From the NCBI GenBank assembly GCA_029262995.1, contig JAJCYH010000016.1:1-64000 (forward strand): DNA of 64,000 bases, in the 5' to 3' direction. The position numbers and the translations under genes are program-made. This stretch comes from Saprospiraceae bacterium. Lineage in GTDB: Bacteria > Bacteroidota > Bacteroidia > Chitinophagales > Saprospiraceae. The notes beneath the pieces were generated by a model, which searched no databases, was not told the origin of the DNA, and was given only the letters and a program-made list of their open reading frames with translations. Shown here in pieces: positions 16,741 through 26,163 of this stretch (within the stretch, counting starts at the first letter, position 1; the number at the start of each line of letters is the position of its first letter).

Positions 16741-18161
16741 TAGCTAATTATATTATTGACAACAGTACCGTGAACATCGGTTAAACGGAATCTTCTGCCC
16801 TGGTATTTATAGGTGAGTTTTTCATGGTCTAAGCCCAAAAGGTGTAGGATAGTAGCGTTTAAATCATGAACATGTACTTTGTTTTCAGTGATATGATAAC
16901 CAAATTCGTCTGTAGCTCCATAGGTCAATCCCTTTTTTACACCCGCTCCTGCCAATAGCATTGTATAGGCATCAGGATGATGGTCTCTGCCAAAATTATC
17001 TTTGGTCAATTGTCCTTGGGAGAAAGGTGTCCTACCAAACTCGCCTCCCCAAATAACCAAAGTGTCTTCAAGTAAACCCCGTTGTTTTAAGTCCATTATT
17101 AAGGCAGCTGAGGCTTGATCAACTTCTTTACATCGTTTTGGAATCTGTTTAGGTAAGTTGCTATGGTGATCCCAATTACCATGATATAATTGTATAAATC
17201 TTACGCCTCTTTCTGCAAGCCTTCGAGCTAATAGACAATTGCTTGCAAATGTTCCAGGCTTTTTACTATCCTCCCCATATAACTCATAGATATAATCCGG
17301 CTCGTTTTCAATATTCATAACCTCAGGAACGGACGTTTGCATTCGAAAGGCCATTTCATATTGAGCCATCTTGGACTTAATATTAGGATCCCCCCAAGTA
17401 CTAAAACTTTCTTCCTGTAGATTTTGTAAATAATCTAACTGTTCTCTTCTAGTGTCTTCCGTTACACCAGGAGGATTGTTTAAAAATAAAACAGGATCTT
17501 TTCCACTTCTAAATTGGACACCTTGGAATTCTGCGGGTAAAAATCCGCTTGAAAGCAACCGATTTGAGCCCCCTTCATTGCCTTTAGTCATTAGTGCAAT
17601 ATAGTTGGGCAGATTTTCATTTTCCGACCCAAGCCCATAACTAACCCAAGAACCCATTGTTGGTCTTCCAGGGATTTCTGAGCCTGTATGTGTAAACATC
17701 TGTGCGGGTTCATGTTGAACGGATTCTGTATACATTGAATTAATCATACATAGTTCATCCGTTATTTGAGACATATATGGCATCAGGTCACTCATCCACA
17801 TTCCACTCTTTCCTCTTTGCGTAAAATTATATAAAGGCTGAACAATAGGCTTTGTTGCCTGAGCAGCTACTGTAGCAGTTACTCTTCCTCCTAAAACACT
17901 ATCTGGAAGCTCTTGTCCATGCAGCTTACTTAGGATTGGTTTATAATCAAATAAGTCCAACTGAGAGGGAGCACCGATCATATTAAGAAAGATTACTCTT
18001 TTTGCTTTTGGAGCAAAATGTGGTCCAGTCAAGGGTCCAGAGGTATAGCTTAGAGCGTTAAGTGGATTAATCAGAGAACTTAAAGAAATAGCGCCTAACC
18101 CAAGGGTTGCTTTGGTGAGAAAATCTTTTCTAGTTATAGGTTTATGATGGTGATCTTTCAT
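16740..18161 (-). CDS. DUF1501 family protein (sulfatase-like fold)
   Basis: A 473-residue exported protein of the DUF1501 family. The N-terminus has a Tat-like signal with RK instead of twin arginine (TRKDFLTKATLGLGAISL). Core motifs of the family are present: FLNMIGAPSQLDLFDYKP, a GGRV segment, EHEP-like HEPAQMFTHTGS, LWGGEFGRTPF-like WGGEFGRTPFSQG and GRDHHPDAYTMLLAGAG. DUF1501 proteins are related to alkaline phosphatase/sulfatase folds and, in Planctomycetes and some Bacteroidota, are almost always encoded beside DUF1549/DUF1553 proteins, as here (2-base gap). Their biochemical role is not settled; I do not assign a reaction. Confidence 0.9.
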   Translation of the reverse strand: MKDHHHKPITRKDFLTKATLGLGAISLSSLINPLNALSYTSGPLTGPHFAPKAKRVIFLNMIGAPSQLDLFDYKPILSKLHGQELPDSVLGGRVTATVAAQATKPIVQPLYNFTQRGKSGMWMSDLMPYMSQITDELCMINSMYTESVQHEPAQMFTHTGSEIPGRPTMGSWVSYGLGSENENLPNYIALMTKGNEGGSNRLLSSGFLPAEFQGVQFRSGKDPVLFLNNPPGVTEDTRREQLDYLQNLQEESFSTWGDPNIKSKMAQYEMAFRMQTSVPEVMNIENEPDYIYELYGEDSKKPGTFASNCLLARRLAERGVRFIQLYHGNWDHHSNLPKQIPKRCKEVDQASAALIMDLKQRGLLEDTLVIWGGEFGRTPFSQGQLTKDNFGRDHHPDAYTMLLAGAGVKKGLTYGATDEFGYHITENKVHVHDLNATILHLLGLDHEKLTYKYQGRRFRLTDVHGTVVNNIIS

Positions 18162-18163
18162 TA

Positions 18164-21100
18164 TTATCTTTTCATAAATGATTCATCGAAATTAAATATA
18201 GTGTTAACAACCATAGTCAATGCTGCTGTATTTTCTTTTGGTAATGATTTATCAAATGGTTTATTACCTACCAGTAATATTGAATCAGCCATTGTTGGAA
18301 AAGCAACAAACCTTTCTAGTGTAGTTCTATAATGATTATTTAAAATTTTAAGCTGAGCGGCATCAGGCTTTATACCAGTCGACAACCTAAAGGCTAAGCT
18401 AATTTGATTTTCAATAGAGTCAGGAAACTGTTTTTGTACTCGTTCAGATAATATTCTTGATGCTTCAACAAACTGAGGGTCGTTAAGCAGTGTAAGTGCT
18501 TGCAATGGTGTATTAGTGATATTTCTCCTTATGGTACAAATTTCACGAGGAGTAGCATCAAAATTGATCATAAAGGGGTTTGGAGCAAATCTTCTTGAAA
18601 AGGTATATAGACTTCTTCTGTAAAGGTTTTTGCCTGTATCTGGTTCATAAGTGGCCAATTTGCTGGATGCCATTAGCACCTCTTTCCAAAGTCCATCAGG
18701 TTGATATGGTTTTACGCTAGGTCCACCAATTTCTTCTACGAGAAGACCACTTGCTTTCAATGCGTTATCTCGGATTATTTCTGCAGGCCATCGGTAAGAA
18801 GGACTCCTAGCTAAAAATATATTTTCAGGATCTAGTTGCCTGGACTTTTCACTGCAGTAAGAACTTTGACGGTATGTGTTTGACATTACCATTTGCTTAA
18901 TAAGGTGTTTAACATTCCAATCATGATCTATAAAGTCTTTTGCTAACCAGTCTAATAGATTAGGATGGCTAGGTCTAGACCCTTGACTTCCAAAGTCTTC
19001 TGAAGTTTTAACTAAGCCCTTTCCAAAAATCATTTGCCAATAACGATTTACGGCAACACGCGATACTAGTGGGTTATTAGGATCAAATAGCCAAAGAGAA
19101 AGTCCTAGCCTATTTTTGGGAAGGCTATTAGAAAATGCCATAACCTTACTAATGCCTCCAGGTTCGACAAGTTCTCCTTTTAGGTTGTATAATCCCTTTT
19201 GAAGAACGTAAGTTTTTCTTGGCTCTTTCATTTCCTCCATCACCATTAATTCTTCAGCACTATTTAAAATGCTGTCTATATTAATTCTTATTTCCTGTAT
19301 TCTTTTTCTTTTTTTATTGAAGGAAATATCGTATAAAAACCAGTGATCGTGCATCAATTCCTCAGTGGGTATATGATCGGAGAATGCAAGTTGTACCATG
19401 TCCCATTGTGATAGCTGTCTATCATAAATACTTATTTCATCAATAGAGCCTTGGAACATGCCTAAATCATCCATCCATAAGCGGTTACTTTTTCCTACGA
19501 CTAAAGGAATTGTATCAGGTTTCATAGTTTCTCCACTAATTGGAATAATTGATCTCCTTAATTGGTCATATTGAATTTGGTTTTCAATTTTATTTCCATT
19601 TAAAAACAGGACAATTCCATTTGCAGATTTACTGCCATCGTATGTAAAGCCTACTTGGTGCCAAGTATTTTCAGTCACTGGAATATTTGAAACCACAGAG
19701 ATTATTTCATCTGGTAAGCGATGAATTAGACGAACCCTTAAGTGGTTATTAGAATCAAGTGCAAGGTCCCATCCTCTATGATATTCAAAGACATGTCCTG
19801 TATTTCCAATAATTGTCTGTGATGACCCTACGGCGTCTTTATTCGTATTGATCCAAGTGCTTATACTAAAGGGCTGATGTGTTTCAAATTCACCAATATC
19901 TCTTAGTTTGATGATATCATATTCTTCATTAAAAAATGCAGCTTTACCAAATTTGCCATCTGACAAAGTCACTTTTAAATTGGCCTCTGCTTTTTCATTG
20001 TTATCAAGCTTTTGTAATTCTAAATATTCTTTTTTCTTTTTCTTTTTTTTATGCTTAATTTCTTTTCTATAAGGCTGGATTGAGTTAAATGCATAATTGG
20101 CCAGATGTTTTATTGGTGCGCCTTTAGGTAATGACGTTTTATATTTATTAAGAATGATATTGTCATTTTTTAATTTAGTAAGAGCTTTTTCTTGATCAAT
20201 TAATAAGTTGGAAAGTGAATCAATATTCCGTTTTTTCTTATCTGACAAAAGAATAAGAGTTGGAGCTCTATCTGAATCTGTTGGTGCTAAGCCATATTCC
20301 TCTGTTGTATTAAAAAAGGCGGATACTTTATAAAATTCTTTTTGGGATATCGGATCAAATTTATGATCATGACACTTTGCACACTCTAGTGTCAAGCCCA
20401 AAAGAGCCGTACCTGTGACTGAAGCTCTTTCATTTACATACTCAAGTCTAAACTCCTCTGGAATTGATCCAGCTGAAGCTTCTAGAGGATTCATTCTTAG
20501 AAATGCTGTAGCTATTGTAGATTGATCATCAGCGTTTTCGATTAAGTCTCCGGCTAGTTGGTGTGTAATAAACTCTTTATAAGATCTGTTTTTTTTGAAG
20601 GCATTAATCAACCATTCCCTATATGGCCATGAAGTGCGGTATCCATCAAATGAAACACCGTGTGAATCTGAATATCGGGCAACATCCATCCATTCCATTG
20701 CCATTCTCTCTGCAAAAGCATCACTTTCTAATAAACGGTCTACAACAGTTTCATAGGCACTATTTGAGGGATCATTTATAAAAGCATCACTTTCTTCAGG
20801 AGATGGAGGAAGACCCGTTAAGTCCATGGTTACTCTCTTGATTAAGTGTTCCTTATCTGCCTCTTTTGATGGTTGAAGACCTTTTTGGATAAGCTGCTCT
20901 TGTATATAATTATCTATAGGATTGTATCTAGACCAATTGTTTTGTAACGTAGGTAATAAGGCCTTTTCTACAGGAAAAAATGACCAGTGTTCCTTCCACT
21001 CTGACCCCTGATTTATCCATTTGGCAATCAATGCTATTTCTCTGTTAGAAATTTTTAATTCTGACTCTGGGGGAGGCATAATCTTGTCTGGATCTTGACT

Positions 21101-21433
21101 TACAAGTCTTTTGACAACTTCACTTTTGTTTATTGAGCCTTTTACAAATGCAAAGTTACCAGATTTTAATTTTTTAAATGCTTCTTCTTCTATATCAAGT
21201 CTAAGACCGGCTTTTCTTGTTTCAGGGTCTGGTCCATGACAAGTATAGCAACGATCTGAAAGAATGGGTTTAATATGAAAGTTATAATCTATATATTCTG
21301 GCAGAGTCTCACCTTCTTTTTTGATTTCATTAGGAAGGGGACCTGAACAATTAGTAAAGATAAGTATTATACAAATTATCCAAATTTGAAATATGGAAAT
21401 ACACAAATGATTTGATGAGGACGACTCTTTCAA
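18164..21433 (-). CDS. DUF1549/DUF1553 lipoprotein with cytochrome c motifs and LamG domain
   Basis: A 1089-residue probable lipoprotein (hydrophobic 13-27, lipobox FTNC, Cys29). In order: planctomycete cytochrome c-like PSCyt1 region with CYTCH (62-66) and KIMPPP; DUF1549 (about 170-370) with TMDLTGLPPSPEE and a second heme motif CAKCHDHKFDP near 351; a LamG/concanavalin-like lectin domain (about 450-680, SISTWINT and SIDEISIYDRQL); and DUF1553 (about 785-975, VNRYWQMIFGKGLV, NTPLQALTLLNDP). A run of seven lysines before the LamG part comes from a long T-rich stretch near 20030-20055 and could be a slippage site. The LamG part suggests binding to a polymer. It is the first gene of a three-gene operon. 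Confidence 0.9.
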   Translation of the reverse strand: MKESSSSNHLCISIFQIWIICIILIFTNCSGPLPNEIKKEGETLPEYIDYNFHIKPILSDRCYTCHGPDPETRKAGLRLDIEEEAFKKLKSGNFAFVKGSINKSEVVKRLVSQDPDKIMPPPESELKISNREIALIAKWINQGSEWKEHWSFFPVEKALLPTLQNNWSRYNPIDNYIQEQLIQKGLQPSKEADKEHLIKRVTMDLTGLPPSPEESDAFINDPSNSAYETVVDRLLESDAFAERMAMEWMDVARYSDSHGVSFDGYRTSWPYREWLINAFKKNRSYKEFITHQLAGDLIENADDQSTIATAFLRMNPLEASAGSIPEEFRLEYVNERASVTGTALLGLTLECAKCHDHKFDPISQKEFYKVSAFFNTTEEYGLAPTDSDRAPTLILLSDKKKRNIDSLSNLLIDQEKALTKLKNDNIILNKYKTSLPKGAPIKHLANYAFNSIQPYRKEIKHKKKKKKKEYLELQKLDNNEKAEANLKVTLSDGKFGKAAFFNEEYDIIKLRDIGEFETHQPFSISTWINTNKDAVGSSQTIIGNTGHVFEYHRGWDLALDSNNHLRVRLIHRLPDEIISVVSNIPVTENTWHQVGFTYDGSKSANGIVLFLNGNKIENQIQYDQLRRSIIPISGETMKPDTIPLVVGKSNRLWMDDLGMFQGSIDEISIYDRQLSQWDMVQLAFSDHIPTEELMHDHWFLYDISFNKKRKRIQEIRINIDSILNSAEELMVMEEMKEPRKTYVLQKGLYNLKGELVEPGGISKVMAFSNSLPKNRLGLSLWLFDPNNPLVSRVAVNRYWQMIFGKGLVKTSEDFGSQGSRPSHPNLLDWLAKDFIDHDWNVKHLIKQMVMSNTYRQSSYCSEKSRQLDPENIFLARSPSYRWPAEIIRDNALKASGLLVEEIGGPSVKPYQPDGLWKEVLMASSKLATYEPDTGKNLYRRSLYTFSRRFAPNPFMINFDATPREICTIRRNITNTPLQALTLLNDPQFVEASRILSERVQKQFPDSIENQISLAFRLSTGIKPDAAQLKILNNHYRTTLERFVAFPTMADSILLVGNKPFDKSLPKENTAALTMVVNTIFNFDESFMKR

Positions 21434-21640
21434 TAGTTGGGTTTTTCTTTGTTTCCAAGATATGACAAATTTTTCATATTGGTGTGTAAGAAAAGATAAT
21501 CAAACCACTAAACGCCGTTACTCTAAGGTATTGATATTGAGGAATTGTGTGTGCGTGGTATTGTTAACTGAATTATTTACTTTTAAGTCTGACAAAAGAG
21601 GTTCCATTTACCATTAATATTGATTCTATTAAGATTACGC

Positions 21641-21918
21641 ATGTCTAAAATTGATTATAATGGGTTTTTGAAGGTAAGAAGATCATTTTCACACCAGAAA
21701 ATAAGTACTTCCCACCATAATTTTGACATAAGCAGATTATCTGAATACTTTTAATAAAAAGAAAATTGAAGCCTAAAATACCAAATTCATTAAAGGCAGA
21801 AGAGTTATTTAAAAATCTTAAAGATCTTCTTGAGGAGCTAGATAAAAAAGGCTCTAAATCTAATAAACCTAAGGACGGAGATAAAGAAAAACAAAACGAA
21901 ACAAAATTGCCTAAATGA
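21641..21918 (+). other. Possible small lysine-rich gene, perhaps frame-broken
   Basis: Two overlapping + strand frames lie in the 485-base gap between the DUF1549 and kinase genes. The first (ATG 21641, stop 21752-21754) encodes 37 residues beginning MSKIDYNGFL. The second is open from 21745 to the TGA at 21916-21918 and could start at a TTG at 21766, giving 50 residues with a helical SLKAEELFKNLKDLLEELDK and a charged tail ending TKLPK. They overlap by ten bases, so a single frameshift would join them into one ~90-residue protein. The amphipathic helix looks protein-like, but I recognise no family. The rest of the gap (21434-21640) shows nothing clear. Confidence 0.3.
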
Positions 21919-24144
21919 TTATAAAATAGATACCAATGATTCGTCCTTGAATTTAATTTCAAAGACGGTACCCTTTGAGTTTGATATTTCGAGGCTTCCT
22001 TTTAATTGTTTGGTGCTTAACGATTTTACTAATTTTAATCCAAGACTATTAGTCTTTTTTATATCAAGATTCATAGGTATTCCAATACCATCATCTTTGA
22101 CTTCCAAAACAAATTCTTTATTATCTTTTTTTGACAGGTTAATATATATATTTCCTTTTTGTTGACGAGGAAATGCATGTTTGTATGCATTGGAAACCAA
22201 TTCGTTTACAATTAAACCGATAGGAATAGCTGTATCTATATCAAATTCAACATTGTTGGTCTCAATTTGATATTTAACTATTTTATCGTTTGAATGAAAT
22301 GAAGAAGATAGGTGATGCATTAATTGCTCTAAATAATTATGCATACTTATAGATGTTAGATTGTCTGATTGGTAAAGATTTTGATGTATTAGTGACATAG
22401 CCTCTACTCTATTTTTTCCTTCATTAAGACTGCTTAATACATTTTTGTCTTTGATGTTTTTAGATTGGAGATTTAATAGACTAGAAATGATTTGCAAATT
22501 ATTTTTTACACGATGGTGAATCTCTTTCAATAGGGTTTCTTTAATTTCTAAGGATTGTTGAATTTCTTGTCGCTGATTATCTATTTCGTTGTTTTTAGCT
22601 TTTAAGATATTGTTATTTTTTTGTTTTATTCTTGAAAGATTATAGAACAGGGCCACTAACACAAACAGTAAAAGAAGACCAACTAAAAGCAAGTTTTTCA
22701 CCAATTTTGATTGATTGATAATTTTCTCGTTTAATAACTTTTGCTGTTCAAGTGTAGCGATTTTCTCATCCCTATTTTTGGTTTCATAGATGGTCTGCAT
22801 TCGTGCAGATTGTTCTTGAATGTCCTGATTTGTTAATGTTTGAATTAAATCTGAAAAGAGCTTTTGATATTCAAAAGCCTTTTTTAGATTTCCAGAATTG
22901 GCATACGAGTCGGCAAGGTCTTCATATATTAAACAAAGTTCTCTAGGGGCATTAATTTCGGTGCACAATTCCTTTGCTTTATTTAAAACCTTTATTGCTG
23001 AATTGTAATCTCCGGTATCATTATATAATCTGCCTAATTGCTTGTGCATGACGATTATTTTAATCTTTTGACCCGTTTCTTCAGCATATCTTAATCCTAG
23101 AATATATTCTTTTTCAGCTAAAGCGTATTTCTTCTCAGTATGGTAAATAGCTCCAAGGTTTTTATGTGCGTAACTTAATCCTCTTTTGTCATTTAACAAA
23201 AGTCTAATTTCAAGATCATTGTTGGCATATAATTTCGCTTTATTTAAATCACCTAACCTTTTGTAGGTCGTTGATAGCCCTTGGTAAGAAGTTGCTTTTC
23301 CAGAAGTATTGTTTGTTTCGGTTGCGTAGGATAGCGATTTAAGGTAATACTCTATGGCCTTCTCGTCATTATCAAGATAGTAGAGAATAGATGCTACATT
23401 GCTACATATTCCTTCTGCCCTGACGTAGTTTTTTATCTTTTCAGCTTTTGTTAATGCTTCAATATAAAGCTCTTGAGCTCTCTGTAAATTGCCTTGATAA
23501 TCATATACAATTCCTATAGCGTTAGTGATATTAATTTCTAATTCTATATCCTTAATGGACTTTGTAATGTTAAGTGCCGTTTCATAGAAGTCTAAAGCAG
23601 AAAAATAGTTACCATCACGTTCTTCCAAATCACCAAAACCTTTGTTCGCTATGGCTTCACCTTTTAGGTATTTGTATTTAATACTTAATTGAAGGCATGA
23701 TTCATAACGTTCTCTTGCCTGATCATTCTTCCCTCTTCTCCATTGTATATAACCAGCAAGACCGTGTATGTCAGCGTCTTTGTGGTGATCAACAACTTCC
23801 CTATTTATCAACAAAGTACTGTCCAATATTTCCAGGGCTATGTCCATATTTCCATTTAAGGAATATGATCTTGAGAGTTCAAGCCTAGCATCAGTTAGTA
23901 GGTCTTGTCTGTTAATTTTTTCAGCAAGAAATTTGGCTTGCTTACCAGTTGTAATTGCCCGAGAGATATTAGAATATTGATACAACTTACAAAGCTGTAT
24001 TAAGTAGTCTACTTTTTTAGTTTGGTCGTTTTCTTTTATTATTAATTCATTGAGACTATCCGCTTTTGGGTTATTGGCAGATAATTGATAACTAAAAAGA
24101 ATAGCAGCAATTCCAAGTAATATGTATATACGCAATACATTCAT
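21919..24144 (-). CDS. TPR sensor histidine kinase (HisKA_2 type)
   Basis: A 741-residue kinase. A signal peptide or first helix (about 1-22) leads into a periplasmic region with around nine tetratricopeptide repeats (about 60-440), then a coiled-coil, one membrane helix (about 485-507, NLLLVGLLLLFVLVALFYNL), a HisKA_2 dimerisation/phosphoacceptor segment with EIHHRVKNNLQIISSLL (about 542) and a C-terminal HATPase with VNELVSNAYKHAFP and DDGIGIP. The architecture matches Bacteroidota TPR kinases. The response regulator gene lies 2 bases upstream in the same operon, so the two very likely form a pair. The signal sensed is unknown. Confidence 0.9.
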   Translation of the reverse strand: MNVLRIYILLGIAAILFSYQLSANNPKADSLNELIIKENDQTKKVDYLIQLCKLYQYSNISRAITTGKQAKFLAEKINRQDLLTDARLELSRSYSLNGNMDIALEILDSTLLINREVVDHHKDADIHGLAGYIQWRRGKNDQARERYESCLQLSIKYKYLKGEAIANKGFGDLEERDGNYFSALDFYETALNITKSIKDIELEINITNAIGIVYDYQGNLQRAQELYIEALTKAEKIKNYVRAEGICSNVASILYYLDNDEKAIEYYLKSLSYATETNNTSGKATSYQGLSTTYKRLGDLNKAKLYANNDLEIRLLLNDKRGLSYAHKNLGAIYHTEKKYALAEKEYILGLRYAEETGQKIKIIVMHKQLGRLYNDTGDYNSAIKVLNKAKELCTEINAPRELCLIYEDLADSYANSGNLKKAFEYQKLFSDLIQTLTNQDIQEQSARMQTIYETKNRDEKIATLEQQKLLNEKIINQSKLVKNLLLVGLLLLFVLVALFYNLSRIKQKNNNILKAKNNEIDNQRQEIQQSLEIKETLLKEIHHRVKNNLQIISSLLNLQSKNIKDKNVLSSLNEGKNRVEAMSLIHQNLYQSDNLTSISMHNYLEQLMHHLSSSFHSNDKIVKYQIETNNVEFDIDTAIPIGLIVNELVSNAYKHAFPRQQKGNIYINLSKKDNKEFVLEVKDDGIGIPMNLDIKKTNSLGLKLVKSLSTKQLKGSLEISNSKGTVFEIKFKDESLVSIL

Positions 24145-24146
24145 AA

Positions 24147-24866
24147 TTAAAAAACCCGAAGTTTTGATTTTAGTAAATCAGAATATACTTTGGATAATGG
24201 AATTTCTTTTTTCCCCAAGAAGACCATTGTAGAAGTAATCTCAGTAATATAGTCTATGTTTACGGCATAGGACTTATGTGTTCTAAACAATTGACTATAT
24301 GATAGACTTTTCATAAACCCAGACATTGTCGCTCTTATAGTAAATCTTTTTGAGACAGTATAAATGTCAATATAATTATCGCTTTTATTTATATACAGAA
24401 TATCGCTTAACTGTGTTTTTGAAAAACGATGACCATCCTTAATAAAAATTGCATCATTAAATACTACAACATCATCCTGTGTGTTGGCAGGTACAGATTC
24501 TTTGGAAAAATTAGACATAGCAATTTCAATTGCTGCGATTAACTGTTCTTCGTTAAAGGGTTTTACCAGATAGGAAGATGGTCTAGTTTCTTTGGCTTGA
24601 TCAATAGTGTTACTATCGGTTAAAGAACTCGTATAAACAAAAGGAACCTTTCCGTTTTGATTAATAAACCTTGCTACATCAATACCCGTTTTAGTGCCTT
24701 TTAAATTAATATCTAGCAATACCAAATCTGGTTTATTGTCTTGAAACGATGCTATGGCATCATCATAATCAACAGATTGATCAGAGACGATATAGTCATT
24801 TGATTCTAACATCATGCAGATATCTTCAGAGATGATCATTTCATCCTCGACAATAAGTATTTTCAT
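24147..24866 (-). CDS. LytTR-family response regulator
   Basis: A 239-residue response regulator. The receiver domain (1-~120) has the acidic pair Glu7/Asp8, the phospho-acceptor Asp52 in LVLLDINLKG, and Lys102 in YLVKPFN. The C-terminal half (about 145-239) is a LytTR DNA-binding domain with DILYINKSDNYIDIYT and FRTHKSYAVNIDYI. LytTR regulators bind promoter direct repeats; the binding site here is not known. It is the first gene of the operon with the TPR kinase, and it is unusual in that LytTR regulators more often pair with other kinase types; in Bacteroidota this pairing is common. Confidence 0.92.
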   Translation of the reverse strand: MKILIVEDEMIISEDICMMLESNDYIVSDQSVDYDDAIASFQDNKPDLVLLDINLKGTKTGIDVARFINQNGKVPFVYTSSLTDSNTIDQAKETRPSSYLVKPFNEEQLIAAIEIAMSNFSKESVPANTQDDVVVFNDAIFIKDGHRFSKTQLSDILYINKSDNYIDIYTVSKRFTIRATMSGFMKSLSYSQLFRTHKSYAVNIDYITEITSTMVFLGKKEIPLSKVYSDLLKSKLRVF

Positions 24867-25105
24867 ATATTAAGTCTGGTTAAATCTTATTCAATCCTCG
24901 ATTGGGGATTAAGATATCGATTAGTTTATAAAAAGTGTAATCGTGAAAGGGTTGTTTTATTTACTAAGATAAACGAAACATTAATCAACCTCAATTAAGT
25001 AAAAGAATACAAAAGAAGGTCAAAACTAAACTAAAGATGTTTGCTCCTGTTCAAAAAGCAGCTTATTTATTAAAATCAAATGTTTTTTTATATGTTGTGC
25101 AAATA

Positions 25106-25160
25106 AATTCTGTATTAATGTTGTAATCCCCTCTTATAGTGGATACATTAATACAGGATT
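25106..25160. repeat. Long imperfect palindrome after the glycosyltransferase gene
   Basis: CTGTATTAATGT (25110-25121) and ACATTAATACAG (25145-25156) are perfectly complementary; with one G-T pair the stem extends to 16 bp (25106-25121 with 25145-25160). The 23-base loop itself contains a 4-bp ATCC/GGAT stem. It overlaps the stop codon of the minus-strand glycosyltransferase. No T-run follows on the minus strand, so it may be a terminator of unusual form or a palindromic element. The rest of the 292-base gap (24867-25105) shows nothing I can assign. Confidence 0.5.
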
Positions 25161-26157
25161 ATAAAAATTGTTTAATTAATGGAAGAAGTTTATGTTTTAG
25201 TTCTGATTCAGGCAATGACATGAATCGATGTTTTCCATGCAGATAATCGGCTAGATATTCTTGTTCGGATTGTCCTGGGGTAGGAATCAGAATGGCTGAT
25301 CGTTTTAATTCGACATAGTCCATTATTGAAGAATATCCAGACCTTGAAATAATTGTTTTTGAGGAAAGAAGAATTTTGTTTAAATGTAGTGTGTCAATTA
25401 AGTTATAAACCCTCCAATTATCAGGAATTGTAATGTCTTTTGTGCATTGTGTTCCTCTTACCAAAACAACGCTTAGGTTGGTCATAGAAAGTATTGCCAA
25501 TAATTTTTCTTCAAGCATTGTCCTGGAGGGTTCTGGTCCTGAAAGTACGATTGAGACATCATAATTAATTTCTTGTGAGAAGGATTTCATTCTTGAGAGT
25601 GGGCCAATAAACTTTATTTTTTCAATACGATTATTTTTACTTAAAACACCAGACAAGGAATTATATTGATCGTCTGGAACCCAACACTCATTAAAGCGAT
25701 TAAGAAAAAAACCATTGATGAGATTGATAAAAACCTTTAGTAAAGTGTTCGAACACTGTAACCTTAATTGATGACTTATTATAACCGAATACACGGTCGA
25801 ATTGAAAAACCCAAATCTGCTATCAGATACAATGAGGTTGCAATCATTTTTCTTTAGGTATCTTTTTAGAAAGTAATGTTCAGAAATTATAGCTGAACAA
25901 ATATTTAGAAGATTGCTTATAACAGTCTTAAACAAGGTTTTCTTATACCTAACATTATACCGAGGTAAAGAAATAGATGGCAATTGTGGAAACTCCATTT
26001 GTAGAAGTTTTAGTGCATCGCCATCGCTTGCGATTGTAACGGACTTGCCTTGTTCTATAAGAGAATTAATTAGTGGAATACTTCGGCTTGAATGACCCAA
26101 TCCCCAGTTTAGTGTGGCAAAAAGAACTTTTTTTCCTGATGTTGGAAAGGAAAACAT
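25159..26157 (-). CDS. GT-B glycosyltransferase, MurG-like
   Basis: A 332-residue protein with a GT-B glycosyltransferase fold. The N-terminal Rossmann half begins VLFATLNWGLGHSSRS, the glycine-histidine loop of the MurG/family 28 type, and the C-terminal half contains the sugar-nucleotide-binding pattern SRSGYSSIMDYVELKRSAILIPTPGQSEQEYLA. Bacteroidota encode many such proteins of unknown acceptor. It follows the RNase G gene by six bases in the same direction, so it is probably co-transcribed. Substrate and product are not known. Confidence 0.82.
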   Translation of the reverse strand: MFSFPTSGKKVLFATLNWGLGHSSRSIPLINSLIEQGKSVTIASDGDALKLLQMEFPQLPSISLPRYNVRYKKTLFKTVISNLLNICSAIISEHYFLKRYLKKNDCNLIVSDSRFGFFNSTVYSVIISHQLRLQCSNTLLKVFINLINGFFLNRFNECWVPDDQYNSLSGVLSKNNRIEKIKFIGPLSRMKSFSQEINYDVSIVLSGPEPSRTMLEEKLLAILSMTNLSVVLVRGTQCTKDITIPDNWRVYNLIDTLHLNKILLSSKTIISRSGYSSIMDYVELKRSAILIPTPGQSEQEYLADYLHGKHRFMSLPESELKHKLLPLIKQFL

Positions 26158-26163
26158 GATCGC

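Noticed and set aside
20028-20056. T-rich run coding for seven lysines in the DUF1549 gene as a frameshift
   Set aside because: The frame stays open on both sides and both flanking domains are in the same frame, so no break is present.
21645-21962. Minus-strand 105-residue frame in the gap after the kinase gene
   Set aside because: It overlaps the kinase 3' end and its serine/leucine-rich composition mirrors the A/G-rich + strand; the + strand frames are better candidates.
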